64,000 nt of DNA from Flavobacterium suaedae (GTDB lineage: Bacteria; Bacteroidota; Bacteroidia; Flavobacteriales; Flavobacteriaceae), in assembly GCF_014642915.1 (NCBI RefSeq), contig NZ_BMJE01000004.1, forward strand, positions 62,001 through 126,000, given 5' to 3'. The stretch's first letter is position 1, and every line of letters starts with the position of its first letter. The position numbers and the translations under genes were made by a program. Shown here in pieces: positions 1 through 8,657 of this stretch. The notes beneath the pieces are model-generated. The model saw only the letters and a list, made by a program, of their open reading frames with translations, did no database searches and was not told where the DNA came from.

Positions 1-21
1 TGTGCATTATAATAACAAAGC

Positions 22-2145
22 ATGACCCATACCCAATATATAGCTGCTCAGGTAGCAGCATCAGCCAAAAGTATACAAAGCACTTTACAACTCCTTAATG
101 AGGACTGCACCATACCCTTTATAGCCCGTTACCGTAAAGACAAAACCGGTAACTTAGATGAGGTAGTAATAGAGCAGATAGCGAAGCTCAACCAAGCCTA
201 TGAGGCAATTATAAAGCGTAAAGAAGCCATATTAAAAAGCATTGAGGAGCAAAATGCCCTTACACCCGAATTACAGGATAAAATCAATAACAGTTTCGAC
301 CTTACGGAGCTGGAAGACTTGTACTTGCCCTATAAAAAACGCCGAAAAACCAAAGCCGACACCGCCCGCGAAAACGGATTGGAACCGTTGGCAAAAATAA
401 TCATGGCACAAAACGCCGATGATATCGACTATATAGCAGGCAAGTACCTGAACGATAAAGTTGCCAACGAAGACGAGGCACTGCAAGGCGCACGCGATAT
501 TATAGCCGAGTGGATTAACGAAAATATGTACATCCGTAAAAACTTGCGCCGTATTTTCGGCCGCAAAGCGGCAATTACTACCAAACCCGTTAAAGATGCC
601 GACCCTGAAAAAGCGCAGAAATTTTCGCAATACCTTGACTGGAGCGAAAACCTGGCCAAAGCACCATCGCACCGTCTGCTGGCAATACTCCGTGCCGAAG
701 CAGAGGGTATCATCAAATTCAAAATAGAAGTGGATAACGATGAGGTGCTCGACCTTATGGAGCAGTCAATCATCAAAAAACCGAATGCAGCAACCACAGC
801 ACACCTGCAAAAAGCCATAGCCGACAGTTATAAACGCCTGCTTGCACCCGCCATTAGCAATGAAGTATTGCAGGAGGCAAAAGCCAAAGCCGATGCCGTA
901 GCAATACAAGTATTTGCTGATAATTTAGGGCAGTTACTGCTTGCACCACCGTTGGGCGAAAAGCGCATAATGGCAATAGATCCCGGCTATCGTTCGGGGT
1001 GTAAAGTAGTCTGCCTCGACGAAAAAGGCGACTTGCTGTATAACGAAACCATATTTCCGCACCCGCCGCAAAAAGAGTCGGCTGTTGCCATGAAAAAAAT
1101 CCGCAGTATGGTTAATGCCTATAAAATAGAGGCGATATCCATTGGCAACGGCACGGCAAGCCGCGAAACCGAGCATTTTATTAAAAAAATAGCGTGGGAT
1201 ACGCCACCGGAAGTATTTGTGGTAAGCGAAGCGGGGGCATCGGTATATTCCGCATCAAAAATTGCCCGTGCCGAGTTCCCGAATTATGATGTTACCGTTA
1301 GGGGAGCGGTATCTATTGGGCGCAGGCTTAGCGACCCCCTTGCCGAGCTCGTAAAAATAGAACCCAAAGCCATAGGCGTAGGGCAGTATCAGCACGATGT
1401 TGATCAAACTAAACTTAAAGAAGAACTGGATACCGTAGTGATGCGTTGCGTTAATTCGGTAGGGGTAAACCTGAATACTGCCAGTACAGCATTGCTCAGT
1501 TATGTATCGGGAATAGGGGAGAAGCTCGCCGAAAACATAGTAAACTACCGTAGTGAAAACGGTGCTTTTGAAGATAGAAAACAACTGAAAAAAGTACCCC
1601 GACTGGGCGAAAAAGCCTATCAGCAGGCAGCAGCATTTGTGCGCATACCCAATGCTAAAAATCCGTTAGATAATAGTGCGGTACACCCCGAAGCCTACGC
1701 TATTGTTGAAAAAATGGCAAAGGATTTGAAACTAAAAACTTCAGATTTAATTTCGAATAAGGAAGCCATTGCTAAAATAAACCCATCAACTTATGCTACC
1801 GAACAGGTAGGGGTTTTGGTACTGAAAGATATACTAAAAGAACTTGAAAAACCGGGACTTGACCCGCGAAAGTCGGCTAAAATGTTTGAATTCGACCCAA
1901 ATGTAAAATCAATTACCGATTTGCATACAGGTATGATATTACCGGGTATTGTAAATAACATTACCAACTTTGGCTGTTTTGTAGATGTGGGCATTAAAGA
2001 AAGCGGATTGGTACACATATCGCAACTAAAAGAAGGTTTTGTAAGCGATGTAAACGAAGTGGTTAAACTACACCAACATGTTCAGGTAAAAGTGATAGAA
2101 GTTGATGAAGCCCGCAAACGGGTAGCGTTGAGTATGATAATATAG
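22..2145 (+). CDS. tex: Tex family RNA-binding transcriptional accessory protein
   Basis: A 707-residue cytoplasmic protein of the length usual for Tex. An N-terminal helical Tex domain precedes a YqgF/RNase H-like domain beginning near residue 316 (IMAIDPGYRSG). Helix-hairpin-helix repeats follow at about 472-543 (VSGIGEKLAENIV, VPRLGEKAYQQAA), and a C-terminal S1 RNA-binding domain starts near 634 (GMILPGIVNNITNFGCFVDVG). Tex proteins bind nucleic acid and the transcription or translation machinery; their exact bacterial role is unsettled. The ATG at 22 fits the family N-terminus. The gene is clearly richer in G+C than most of the window (30 of 60 bases at 361-420), consistent with a well-expressed housekeeping gene. 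Confidence 0.95.
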   Translation: MTHTQYIAAQVAASAKSIQSTLQLLNEDCTIPFIARYRKDKTGNLDEVVIEQIAKLNQAYEAIIKRKEAILKSIEEQNALTPELQDKINNSFDLTELEDLYLPYKKRRKTKADTARENGLEPLAKIIMAQNADDIDYIAGKYLNDKVANEDEALQGARDIIAEWINENMYIRKNLRRIFGRKAAITTKPVKDADPEKAQKFSQYLDWSENLAKAPSHRLLAILRAEAEGIIKFKIEVDNDEVLDLMEQSIIKKPNAATTAHLQKAIADSYKRLLAPAISNEVLQEAKAKADAVAIQVFADNLGQLLLAPPLGEKRIMAIDPGYRSGCKVVCLDEKGDLLYNETIFPHPPQKESAVAMKKIRSMVNAYKIEAISIGNGTASRETEHFIKKIAWDTPPEVFVVSEAGASVYSASKIARAEFPNYDVTVRGAVSIGRRLSDPLAELVKIEPKAIGVGQYQHDVDQTKLKEELDTVVMRCVNSVGVNLNTASTALLSYVSGIGEKLAENIVNYRSENGAFEDRKQLKKVPRLGEKAYQQAAAFVRIPNAKNPLDNSAVHPEAYAIVEKMAKDLKLKTSDLISNKEAIAKINPSTYATEQVGVLVLKDILKELEKPGLDPRKSAKMFEFDPNVKSITDLHTGMILPGIVNNITNFGCFVDVGIKESGLVHISQLKEGFVSDVNEVVKLHQHVQVKVIEVDEARKRVALSMII

Positions 2146-2166
2146 TTACACAGGTTATGGGTTACG

Positions 2167-2241
2167 TGTCATTGCGAGCGTAATGAAATGGAGCGTGGCA
2201 ATCTTTTTTAGATTGCTTCGTCATGCTTCCTCGCAATGACA
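2167..2241. repeat. GTCATTGCGAG-type palindromic dispersed repeat
   Basis: The 75-bp element starts with TGTCATTGCGAG and ends with the reverse complement CTCGCAATGACA. Inside lie GGCAATCT and AGATTGCTTC, so the whole element can fold into a long hairpin. Elements with this terminal sequence occur between genes in many unrelated bacterial genomes and behave like non-coding REP/MITE elements. It sits between tex and the tatA terminator and has no ORF. Only this one copy is visible in the window. Confidence 0.75.
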
Positions 2242-2275
2242 GTTTAATATTAAAAACTGAAAGTAAATTAAATCA

Positions 2276-2306
2276 AAAAACCCCATAGCTTTTGCTACAG
2301 GGTTTT
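2276..2306. terminator. bidirectional rho-independent terminator between tex and tatA
   Basis: An A-run followed by ACCCC, a short loop region containing GCTTTTGC, and GGGTTTT gives a hairpin with AAAACCC/GGGTTTT arms. It can stop both tex (+) and tatA (-), which converge here. Confidence 0.6.
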
Positions 2307-2333
2307 ATAGTATCGTTAGGCTGTTATATAAAA

Positions 2334-2528
2334 TTACAGTTTATTGTCTTCTTGGCTTTGTTGTTTTTTGCTAGAACTAGGCTGACCTTCTTCATCTTTC
2401 GCGGCATTTTTAAATTCTTTAATCCCCGAGCCAAGTCCTTTCATTAATTCAGGTATTTTTTTACCGCCGAATAATAAAAGTACTACTGCAATAATAATTG
2501 CCCATTCTGTAAAACCCATTCTTCCCAT
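2334..2528 (-). CDS. tatA: Sec-independent translocase subunit TatA/E
   Basis: A 64-residue protein with one N-terminal transmembrane helix at about residues 7-21 ([15 protein letters not shown]), then the conserved [21 protein letters not shown] amphipathic hinge-helix region and a short charged Ser/Gln-rich tail. This is the standard TatA layout. TatA oligomerises with TatC in the inner membrane to pass folded twin-arginine substrates. No tatC lies nearby, which is common in Bacteroidota. The start at 2528 gives MGRMGFTEW; the second Met at 2519 is an equally plausible start. Confidence 0.93.
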   Translation of the reverse strand: MGRMGFTEWAIIIAVVLLLFGGKKIPELMKGLGSGIKEFKNAAKDEEGQPSSSKKQQSQEDNKL

Positions 2529-2700
2529 GGCTAAAAATTTTTATAAACTTAAAAGTATTTAATTATACAAATGTAACTATAAAATGATTCGTTACAATTA
2601 TTTACGGCAATTATTTGCTTACGGTTTCGTTAAATTACACTTAATTGGTAAACATGAGCTTTACATGCTATTAAAATTTCATTCTCCTTTGGGGTATTAT

Positions 2701-2708
2701 TATATTTG
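2701..2708 (+). promoter_or_regulatory. Bacteroidota -7 box (TATATTTG) upstream of the M23 peptidase gene
   Basis: TATATTTG matches the TAnnTTTG consensus and ends 18 nt before the ATG at 2727. A TTTC lies about 20 nt upstream as a weak -33 element. Confidence 0.5.
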
Positions 2709-2726
2709 TTCAATTAAATAGTTGCG

Positions 2727-3602
2727 ATGCCTAAAAAGAAACTTAAAGCTAAAAGACAGGTAATTAAGAAAAAGCTTTTTAATAAAAGCAGGCTTGTTAT
2801 ACTGGATGAGGATAATTTTGAGGAAAAATTTTCGCTCAAACTTAACCTTATGAATGTGTTTGTAGTACTTACATCGGTAAGTATTATAATGATAGCGCTT
2901 ACCATTTCGGTAGTGGCATTTACACCGCTAAGGGAGTACATACCGGGATATTCCTCTACACAATTAAAGCGTGAAGCTAAGGAAAATGCTATAGAAACCG
3001 ATTCTTTAAAGCAGGAAATGGCAGCTAATGAGGCTTATATAGCCTCCATAAGAAAAGTACTTACGGGAGATTTAGATGAAACCAACCTTAGTCGCGATTC
3101 GGTATACGTGCCGGATAATAAAGATGAGGTAGTAATAGAGTCGAAACCATCGGAAGCAGAAATAAAATTGCGTGAAGAGGTAGCCCTTGAAGATAAATAT
3201 AATCTTTTTGAAGGAGCCAAGCCAAAAGTAAACTTAGTGCTTTTTGCTCCTGTTAAAGGGCATATTACAGAACCATACAGTTCTAAAAACAAACATTTCG
3301 CGGTTGATGTAGCGTTGGCGAAAGATACGCCTATAAAATCAGTAGCATCAGGAACTATTCTTTTTGCAGACTGGACACCAACTAATGGTAACGTAATAAT
3401 AGTACGCCATAACGATGGTATTATATCAGTTTACAAGCATGCAGCCAGTTTAACCAAAGAGCAGGGTGATGTAGTACGTTCGGGAGAGGTAATAGCTTTA
3501 GCAGGTTCTACAGGAGCACAGTCTACAGGAGTGCATTTGCATTTTGAACTTTGGAAAGACGGTTATCCTATAAACCCAACACAATACATAGATTTCGAGT
3601 AA
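2727..3602 (+). CDS. M23 (LytM-type) metallopeptidase, membrane-anchored
   Basis: A 291-residue protein with a very basic cytoplasmic N-terminus, one transmembrane helix at about 41-68, a periplasmic charged linker predicted to be coiled, and a C-terminal LytM/M23 domain. The zinc ligands and catalytic residues appear intact: HxxxD in HFAVD at about 190-194 and HLHF at about 269-272. It is therefore probably an active cell-wall endopeptidase cutting peptidoglycan cross-bridges. It heads a short + strand run; the SdpI-like gene begins 1 nt after its stop. The EnvC-like gene at 50829 contrasts with it by having lost these residues. Confidence 0.88.
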   Translation: MPKKKLKAKRQVIKKKLFNKSRLVILDEDNFEEKFSLKLNLMNVFVVLTSVSIIMIALTISVVAFTPLREYIPGYSSTQLKREAKENAIETDSLKQEMAANEAYIASIRKVLTGDLDETNLSRDSVYVPDNKDEVVIESKPSEAEIKLREEVALEDKYNLFEGAKPKVNLVLFAPVKGHITEPYSSKNKHFAVDVALAKDTPIKSVASGTILFADWTPTNGNVIIVRHNDGIISVYKHAASLTKEQGDVVRSGEVIALAGSTGAQSTGVHLHFELWKDGYPINPTQYIDFE

Positions 3603-3603
3603 T

Positions 3604-3951
3604 ATGGAAAATATTTTTACTATTATTACCTCCAATATATCGCTTTTAGTAGGTATAATCTTTTTAATAACTGCTTTAATACTATTCAAGTTTCCACCAA
3701 AAGATATAAATCATTTATATGGTTACAGGACTTCCAGGTCAATGAAGTCACAAGAGTCCTGGTATTTTGCCCAGCGATATTCAGCCATTAGAATGGTATG
3801 GCTAAGTATAGTCCTGATATTATTTGGTATAATAGACCTTTTCTACCTAGAGGGTTATGAAATTACTATGTATGTTGGTTTAGCTTTAATGATATTGGGC
3901 TTTATTTACATTATTATTACCACCGAAAGGGAGCTTAAAAAAAGATTTTAA
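3604..3951 (+). CDS. SdpI/YhfL family small membrane protein
   Basis: A 115-residue protein with three hydrophobic segments (about 8-29, 66-83 and 89-107). Between the first two is the motif HLYGYRTSRSMKSQESWYFAQ, characteristic of the SdpI family. Bacillus SdpI is an immunity protein against the SdpC toxin, but most members have no toxin partner and their role is unknown. Its start lies 1 nt after the M23 stop, so the two are probably translationally coupled and may share an envelope function. No SdpC-like gene is nearby, so I do not infer immunity. Confidence 0.75.
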   Translation: MENIFTIITSNISLLVGIIFLITALILFKFPPKDINHLYGYRTSRSMKSQESWYFAQRYSAIRMVWLSIVLILFGIIDLFYLEGYEITMYVGLALMILGFIYIIITTERELKKRF

Positions 3952-3970
3952 TCCTGTAATTTCACCAGTC

Positions 3971-5464
3971 ATGTCAATAAAATCATTTGCTGCTAAATTA
4001 TTTGCCCAAAAGGTATATAACGACACTAAAAAATGGTCAGCAAATCCATTATCTACCCAAAAAAAGGTTTTTAATAACCTGATTACGCAGGCAGCAGATA
4101 CTGCTTTTGGTAAAGACCATAATTTTAGCGAAATAAATAACTATGCTGATTTTGCCAAGCATGTACCTGTAAGAGATTACGAAGGGTTAAAACAATATGT
4201 AGACAGAGCAGTAGCAGGAGAAGAAGATGTATTGTGGGAAGGAAAACCTATTTATTTTGCCAAAACATCTGGTACAACATCCGGGGCTAAGTTTATCCCT
4301 CTAACAAAGGAGTCAATGCCTTACCACATACAGGCAGCCCGAAATGCCATACTATTATATATTTATGAAACGGGCAAAGCCGATTTTGTAAATGGTAAAA
4401 TGATTTTCCTTCAAGGCAGCCCTGTGCTACAGGAAAAAAACGGAATTAAATTTGGTCGTCTTAGTGGTATAGTGGCACACTATGTGCCTAAATACCTGCA
4501 ACGTAACCGTATGCCAAGCTGGGAAACCAATATTATAGACGATTGGGAAACCAAAGTAGATGCTATAGTAGATGAAACGATGAAGGAAGATATGAGTGTT
4601 ATATCTGGTATACCTTCGTGGGTGCAAATGTATTTTGAGCGTTTACAGCAAAAGAGCAAGAAAAAAGTAGGCGATTTATTCAAGAATTTCAGTCTGTTTA
4701 TATACGGAGGGGTAAATTATGAACCCTATCGCGCTAAATTTGAAAACTTAATAGGCAGAAAAGTAGACAGTATAGAACTTTTCCCTGCTTCCGAAGGTTT
4801 CTTTGCTTATCAGGATAAGCAAGGCGAAAAAGGGATGCTGTTACTGCTAAACTCAGGTATTTTCTATGAGTTTATAAAATCGGATGAGTTTTTTACCGAA
4901 AGCCCAAAACGCTATACCATAGGCGAAGTTGAAATAGGTATAAATTATGTTTTGATTATTTCTACTAATGCAGGGCTATGGGCATACAATACCGGAGATG
5001 TTATTCAGTTTACAAGTAAAGATCCTTACCGGGTAATAGTAACAGGAAGGATAAAACACTATATTTCGGCGTTTGGGGAACATGTTATAGGCAAAGAGGT
5101 AGAAAGCGCTCTTAACGAAGCTATGCAGGGTACAAACGTAAGGGTTAACGAGTTTACCGTTGCACCGCAAATAAACCCAAAGGAGGGTTTACCATACCAT
5201 GAGTGGTTTATAGAATTTGAAAACGAACCGGATGATATAGATGCCTTTGCTTTGAAAATAGATGCTGCAATGCGAAAGCAAAACATATATTATGATGACT
5301 TAATAAGCGGTAATATACTGCGCACCGTGGTAATTACTAAAGTTGCTGTAAATGGTTTCCAGAAGTATATGAAATCTATTGGTAAGCTGGGCGGGCAAAA
5401 CAAGCTGCCCCGCCTTAGTGATAACAGGAAAATAGCGGATGCCCTGAACAATAAAAAATTATAA
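3971..5464 (+). CDS. GH3 family acyl-adenylating enzyme
   Basis: A 497-residue protein of the GH3 (auxin-responsive promoter) family. It has the adenylation motif TSGTTSGAKFIPLT at about 99-112, a second core motif LFPASEGFFAYQ near 270, and YNTGDVIQF with the following VTGR hinge near 340-360. Plant GH3 enzymes conjugate amino acids to jasmonate or auxin through acyl-AMP. Bacterial members are common in Bacteroidota but their substrates are unknown. It follows the SdpI-like gene after 19 nt and probably belongs to the same transcript. No carrier protein or other biosynthetic gene is adjacent to suggest a substrate. Confidence 0.88.
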   Translation: MSIKSFAAKLFAQKVYNDTKKWSANPLSTQKKVFNNLITQAADTAFGKDHNFSEINNYADFAKHVPVRDYEGLKQYVDRAVAGEEDVLWEGKPIYFAKTSGTTSGAKFIPLTKESMPYHIQAARNAILLYIYETGKADFVNGKMIFLQGSPVLQEKNGIKFGRLSGIVAHYVPKYLQRNRMPSWETNIIDDWETKVDAIVDETMKEDMSVISGIPSWVQMYFERLQQKSKKKVGDLFKNFSLFIYGGVNYEPYRAKFENLIGRKVDSIELFPASEGFFAYQDKQGEKGMLLLLNSGIFYEFIKSDEFFTESPKRYTIGEVEIGINYVLIISTNAGLWAYNTGDVIQFTSKDPYRVIVTGRIKHYISAFGEHVIGKEVESALNEAMQGTNVRVNEFTVAPQINPKEGLPYHEWFIEFENEPDDIDAFALKIDAAMRKQNIYYDDLISGNILRTVVITKVAVNGFQKYMKSIGKLGGQNKLPRLSDNRKIADALNNKKL

Positions 5465-5469
5465 CACTC

Positions 5470-5910
5470 GTGATTGAGCTTAAAGATTTTTCGAAACATC
5501 TAAATAGTATTAAGTATGAGAAATGGCAATTACTATTTGATACAATCCCTGTTATTGAACAGACAGAAGAGTTTGGAAAAGTACAAGGAGGAGATTTACT
5601 GGAAGATGGAAGTATTACATTTCCTTATTGGAGTTCGGCAGAAATTGTAGATAAAGTTTTTGATTTGATTTCTGATTTAAATATTGCACCTGCTTATAAT
5701 TGGATGAAATGGAAAGAGGGCAGTAGAATGTTGAATTCAAATACTATAGTATATAAAGATTTAGATATTATTACGCTATGTAAATTCCTGACTATCCTTA
5801 TTAGGATGGACAGGTTTAATGAAGGTTATTTAATATCCCGTTTTAAAGACGGTACAATGCTGAATATAGTAAAAGCCATAAAATATAAAGTCAATAACAG
5901 AGATTATTAG
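5470..5910 (+). CDS. DUF6508-like protein of unknown function
   Basis: A 146-residue soluble protein starting at GTG 5470, five nt after the GH3 stop. The sequence runs WMKWKEG, then an alpha-helical segment ending IRMDRFNEGYLISRFKDGTMLNIVKA, which I recognise tentatively as the DUF6508 pattern (W..G, then RxDRFxEG). No catalytic motif or membrane segment is visible. Its base composition is much lower in G+C than GH3 (14 of 60 bases at 5641-5700), suggesting separate acquisition. Function is unknown. Confidence 0.6.
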   Translation: MIELKDFSKHLNSIKYEKWQLLFDTIPVIEQTEEFGKVQGGDLLEDGSITFPYWSSAEIVDKVFDLISDLNIAPAYNWMKWKEGSRMLNSNTIVYKDLDIITLCKFLTILIRMDRFNEGYLISRFKDGTMLNIVKAIKYKVNNRDY

Positions 5911-5944
5911 TTTGGGTTTAAAAAAGTTCTAAAAAATAAAATCC

Positions 5945-5952
5945 TACATTTG
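5945..5952 (+). promoter_or_regulatory. -7 box (TACATTTG) heading the polysaccharide cluster
   Basis: TACATTTG matches TAnnTTTG and lies 23 nt before the ATG at 5976. The leader also holds AAGGAAA, a rare Shine-Dalgarno-like stretch here. A TTTG further upstream is 30 nt away, too far for a canonical -33. Confidence 0.5.
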
Positions 5953-5975
5953 TGGGTAAAAATTAAGGAAAAAGA

Positions 5976-7667
5976 ATGAGTAGTACTAAAAATATATCAC
6001 GCACACGTTCGCAGGAATCTTCTGCGGCTATAGAGCGTTTATATATAACCATGAGGCATTTATTTAACCGAGGGTTTTATAAGCCTATGGGTGTTTCGGG
6101 TGAAACATTACGAGAGGCTCTTTTACAGCTTCGACCTGAAATATATGGATCTATAGCTGATGAAAAAGCAGAACTTAATGGTTTACTGTACGTTATAGAG
6201 CGTTTGCCTATTGGTATAGAACAATGTCGTTTCATTAACCTTACTTCTGATGAAGGCTATTCAAAATCCCATTTTCAGGCAATAGTACCGCCTAAAAGAA
6301 GACGTAACTGTTATCGTATAGATGACGAGCAAATGAACGTGGAGATAACCCGCGGACGTTCGGATATATATGACATACTTACACACCTTACTTTTATATT
6401 TATAGAATCGCATAAAATAAAAGACAGGGTATTAATAGATGAAAGCGGAGAGTTAACACGCGACTGGCAAAAGCTGGAGCAGGTTATACTACAGGAGAAA
6501 AAACTGAATTTAATAGAACGTGAGAAAGCAATATCGCACGTTTCTAATATTTTAGGAAGAACTTTTGCCGAAGTAACCGATATATATGATGCTTTTGGCA
6601 CAGAAAGCGTACCGGACAGATTTTTAAATGTAATATATTGGTTGGGCAGACTGGCAATAGATGAGGCTCTTGGTGGTCCTAAACGTGCAATAACGTTTAG
6701 CCCTATACTTAGGGAAAGACTGGGGCACCATATACACGGGGAGATATGGGCAAATAATATAAAGGCAGTTTTAAAACAAAATGGACTTTTAAAAAGACCC
6801 ATACACGTAATTAGTGCCAATATGCACAGTGTAATGAACTCGATTTTTGCATCACATGTGCTTAAGATAAAATATAAAGGTAAACCTGATTTCGCTATTT
6901 ACGAAGACCTGAGTAAATCGGGTAATGGAAAAGACAGAGGTAAGGTAGAAGAGTTTGCTATGAAAAACGGTATGATTGCCATGCCTGATACTTCAGGGAC
7001 AAATATTGATGTTCAGATATTTGATACCGCTAAAATAGACTTCTCTAAAACAGCTTTTCTTAAAGCTAATATCCCACAGGAAAATCAGCCTGTAATCATA
7101 GTTATGGATTATGCTTTTGGTGAGCAGGCTTATGAAACTATAGATGAGTTACTAAAACCATATAAAGAAGAAAGTGGCGAAACATACGTAAATGTAGAGT
7201 CAGTTTCCATTATGGGTAAAGCAGGAATACTGGAAGGTAATAAAGGCGATATAATGATACCTTCAGCACACATAAACGAAGGTACAGGAGATAATTACCC
7301 TTTTGAAAATGAATTGAACGCCAAAATGTTTGACGGGGAGGGCATACCGGTATACAGTGGCTCTATGATTACGGTATTAGGTACATCATTACAAAATAAA
7401 GATTTACTTAAATTTTTCCATGATTCTACTTGGGGTGTAATAGGTCTCGAAATGGAGGGAGCTTATTATCAAAAAGCAATACAATCAGCTTCTAAAATAC
7501 GTAAAAGTATACACCCGGATGTAAAAGTACGCTATGCTTACTATGCGTCGGATAACCCACTGGAAACAGGCAGTACACTGGCATCAGGTGGCTTGGGTAC
7601 AACAGGAGTTAAACCTACCTATTTAATAACAATAAAAATACTGGAACAAATTTTTAACTGTATATAA
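5976..7667 (+). CDS. DUF6909-like protein with nucleoside-phosphorylase-like C-terminus
   Basis: A 563-residue soluble protein. The N-terminal 270 residues are mostly helical and unlike anything I know. The C-terminal half begins with a Rossmann-like strand (RPIHVISANMHSVMN), continues through HINEGTGDNYPFEN, and has GLEMEGAYY at about 490-498 and ASDNPLETGST at about 523-533. The MEG motif and a following SD-containing loop are hallmarks of the nucleoside phosphorylase/AMP nucleosidase fold, so cleavage of a nucleoside or nucleotide is plausible but unproven. I believe this is the family called DUF6909. It is the first gene after the promoter and lies 5 nt before the Wzz-like gene, an unexplained pairing. 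Confidence 0.65.
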   Translation: MSSTKNISRTRSQESSAAIERLYITMRHLFNRGFYKPMGVSGETLREALLQLRPEIYGSIADEKAELNGLLYVIERLPIGIEQCRFINLTSDEGYSKSHFQAIVPPKRRRNCYRIDDEQMNVEITRGRSDIYDILTHLTFIFIESHKIKDRVLIDESGELTRDWQKLEQVILQEKKLNLIEREKAISHVSNILGRTFAEVTDIYDAFGTESVPDRFLNVIYWLGRLAIDEALGGPKRAITFSPILRERLGHHIHGEIWANNIKAVLKQNGLLKRPIHVISANMHSVMNSIFASHVLKIKYKGKPDFAIYEDLSKSGNGKDRGKVEEFAMKNGMIAMPDTSGTNIDVQIFDTAKIDFSKTAFLKANIPQENQPVIIVMDYAFGEQAYETIDELLKPYKEESGETYVNVESVSIMGKAGILEGNKGDIMIPSAHINEGTGDNYPFENELNAKMFDGEGIPVYSGSMITVLGTSLQNKDLLKFFHDSTWGVIGLEMEGAYYQKAIQSASKIRKSIHPDVKVRYAYYASDNPLETGSTLASGGLGTTGVKPTYLITIKILEQIFNCI

Positions 7668-7672
7668 ACCAT

Positions 7673-8656
7673 ATGGAAAACCAAAGAAATAATAGTCAAA
7701 ATCAGGAGGTAGATTTAGCTATAATATCAGTGAAAATAAAAAAATACATCTCTCGTGTAAACGATTCTTTTTTTGACGGTATACTTTTCCTTAAGCGTAA
7801 CATAATATGGTTGCTTATTATTTTAGTAGCAGGTGGGGCACTTGGTTACTATATGGATCAAGGAGAAAAGCCTTATGAGCATAAGCTAATAGTTGTTCCT
7901 AACTTTCAGAGTGTAGATTATTTATACGAAACGGTAGACCTTTTAAATAAAAAAGTTCAAGAAGGAGATCGTGAATTTTTAAATGAGGTAGGAATAGATA
8001 AAAAAATAGTTGAGATAGAGGTAGAGCCTGTAGTAGAGATATATGATTTTATTGATGATGAAGATGACAGAAACAGAATAAAATTTGAGGTATTTCGTGT
8101 AATAGCTGAAAATGGGAAAATGGAAGAAACTCTTGAAGATATGCCTACTGCCCGTAATTACGGCAGACACACTATTACAATTACAACCAGAGGAACTTCT
8201 ACAAAAGAAAACGTTACAGAACCAATATTAAATTATTTAAATTCAGATAGTTATTTTAAAGAAATTCAGACGAAATATAAAGAGAGACTTAATGCTGAAA
8301 TAGCTGCAAATAAAGTTTCTATTGAGCATATAGATGGCGTTTTCGAAGGGCTTTCAAATAAAATAGAAGGAGCTAATAAGTTAGTATATTATAATAATAA
8401 TACAGAGTTGGATGAATTAGTAAAAGCTAAGAACAGGTTGCTGGAAAAGCAAAATGAAAATATGGTAAACTTAGTTAACTATTCTGACATCATAAAAAAT
8501 ATAGGAACAACAATCAATGGTAAGAAAAAATCGCTTACTGCGGGAAGAATGAAAATTATAATTCCGATACTATTTTTCTTCCTATTTGTTGGCATTACTA
8601 TGTTTATATCTTATTATAAAAGACAAACGAATAAGAGAAAACAGTTTACTGCCTAA
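7673..8656 (+). CDS. Wzz-type polysaccharide chain-length determinant
   Basis: A 327-residue protein with the Wzz layout: a cytoplasmic N-terminus, a transmembrane helix at about 43-62 (IIWLLIILVAGGALGYYMD), a long periplasmic region rich in charged helices, and a second helix at about 296-315 (IIIPILFFFLFVGITMFIS) followed by a short basic tail. It has no tyrosine-kinase domain. Wzz proteins set the modal length of polymer made by Wzy at the inner membrane. It overlaps no gene and is followed after 1 nt by rmlB, which supports a role in this cluster. Confidence 0.8.
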   Translation: MENQRNNSQNQEVDLAIISVKIKKYISRVNDSFFDGILFLKRNIIWLLIILVAGGALGYYMDQGEKPYEHKLIVVPNFQSVDYLYETVDLLNKKVQEGDREFLNEVGIDKKIVEIEVEPVVEIYDFIDDEDDRNRIKFEVFRVIAENGKMEETLEDMPTARNYGRHTITITTRGTSTKENVTEPILNYLNSDSYFKEIQTKYKERLNAEIAANKVSIEHIDGVFEGLSNKIEGANKLVYYNNNTELDELVKAKNRLLEKQNENMVNLVNYSDIIKNIGTTINGKKKSLTAGRMKIIIPILFFFLFVGITMFISYYKRQTNKRKQFTA

Positions 8657-8657
8657 T

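Noticed and set aside
271..672. Long minus-strand reading frame inside tex
   Set aside because: It is a shadow of the well-supported tex gene on the + strand, and its translation shows no family motif. The same applies to the other antisense frames over annotated genes.
2167..2241. Possible CRISPR or terminator
   Set aside because: Only one inverted repeat unit is present, with no spacers. It has the ends of a known dispersed palindromic element and no T-run.
3604..3951. SdpI immunity protein against a peptide toxin
   Set aside because: There is no SdpC- or SdpAB-like gene nearby. The neighbours are a cell-wall peptidase and a GH3 enzyme, so toxin immunity is not supported.
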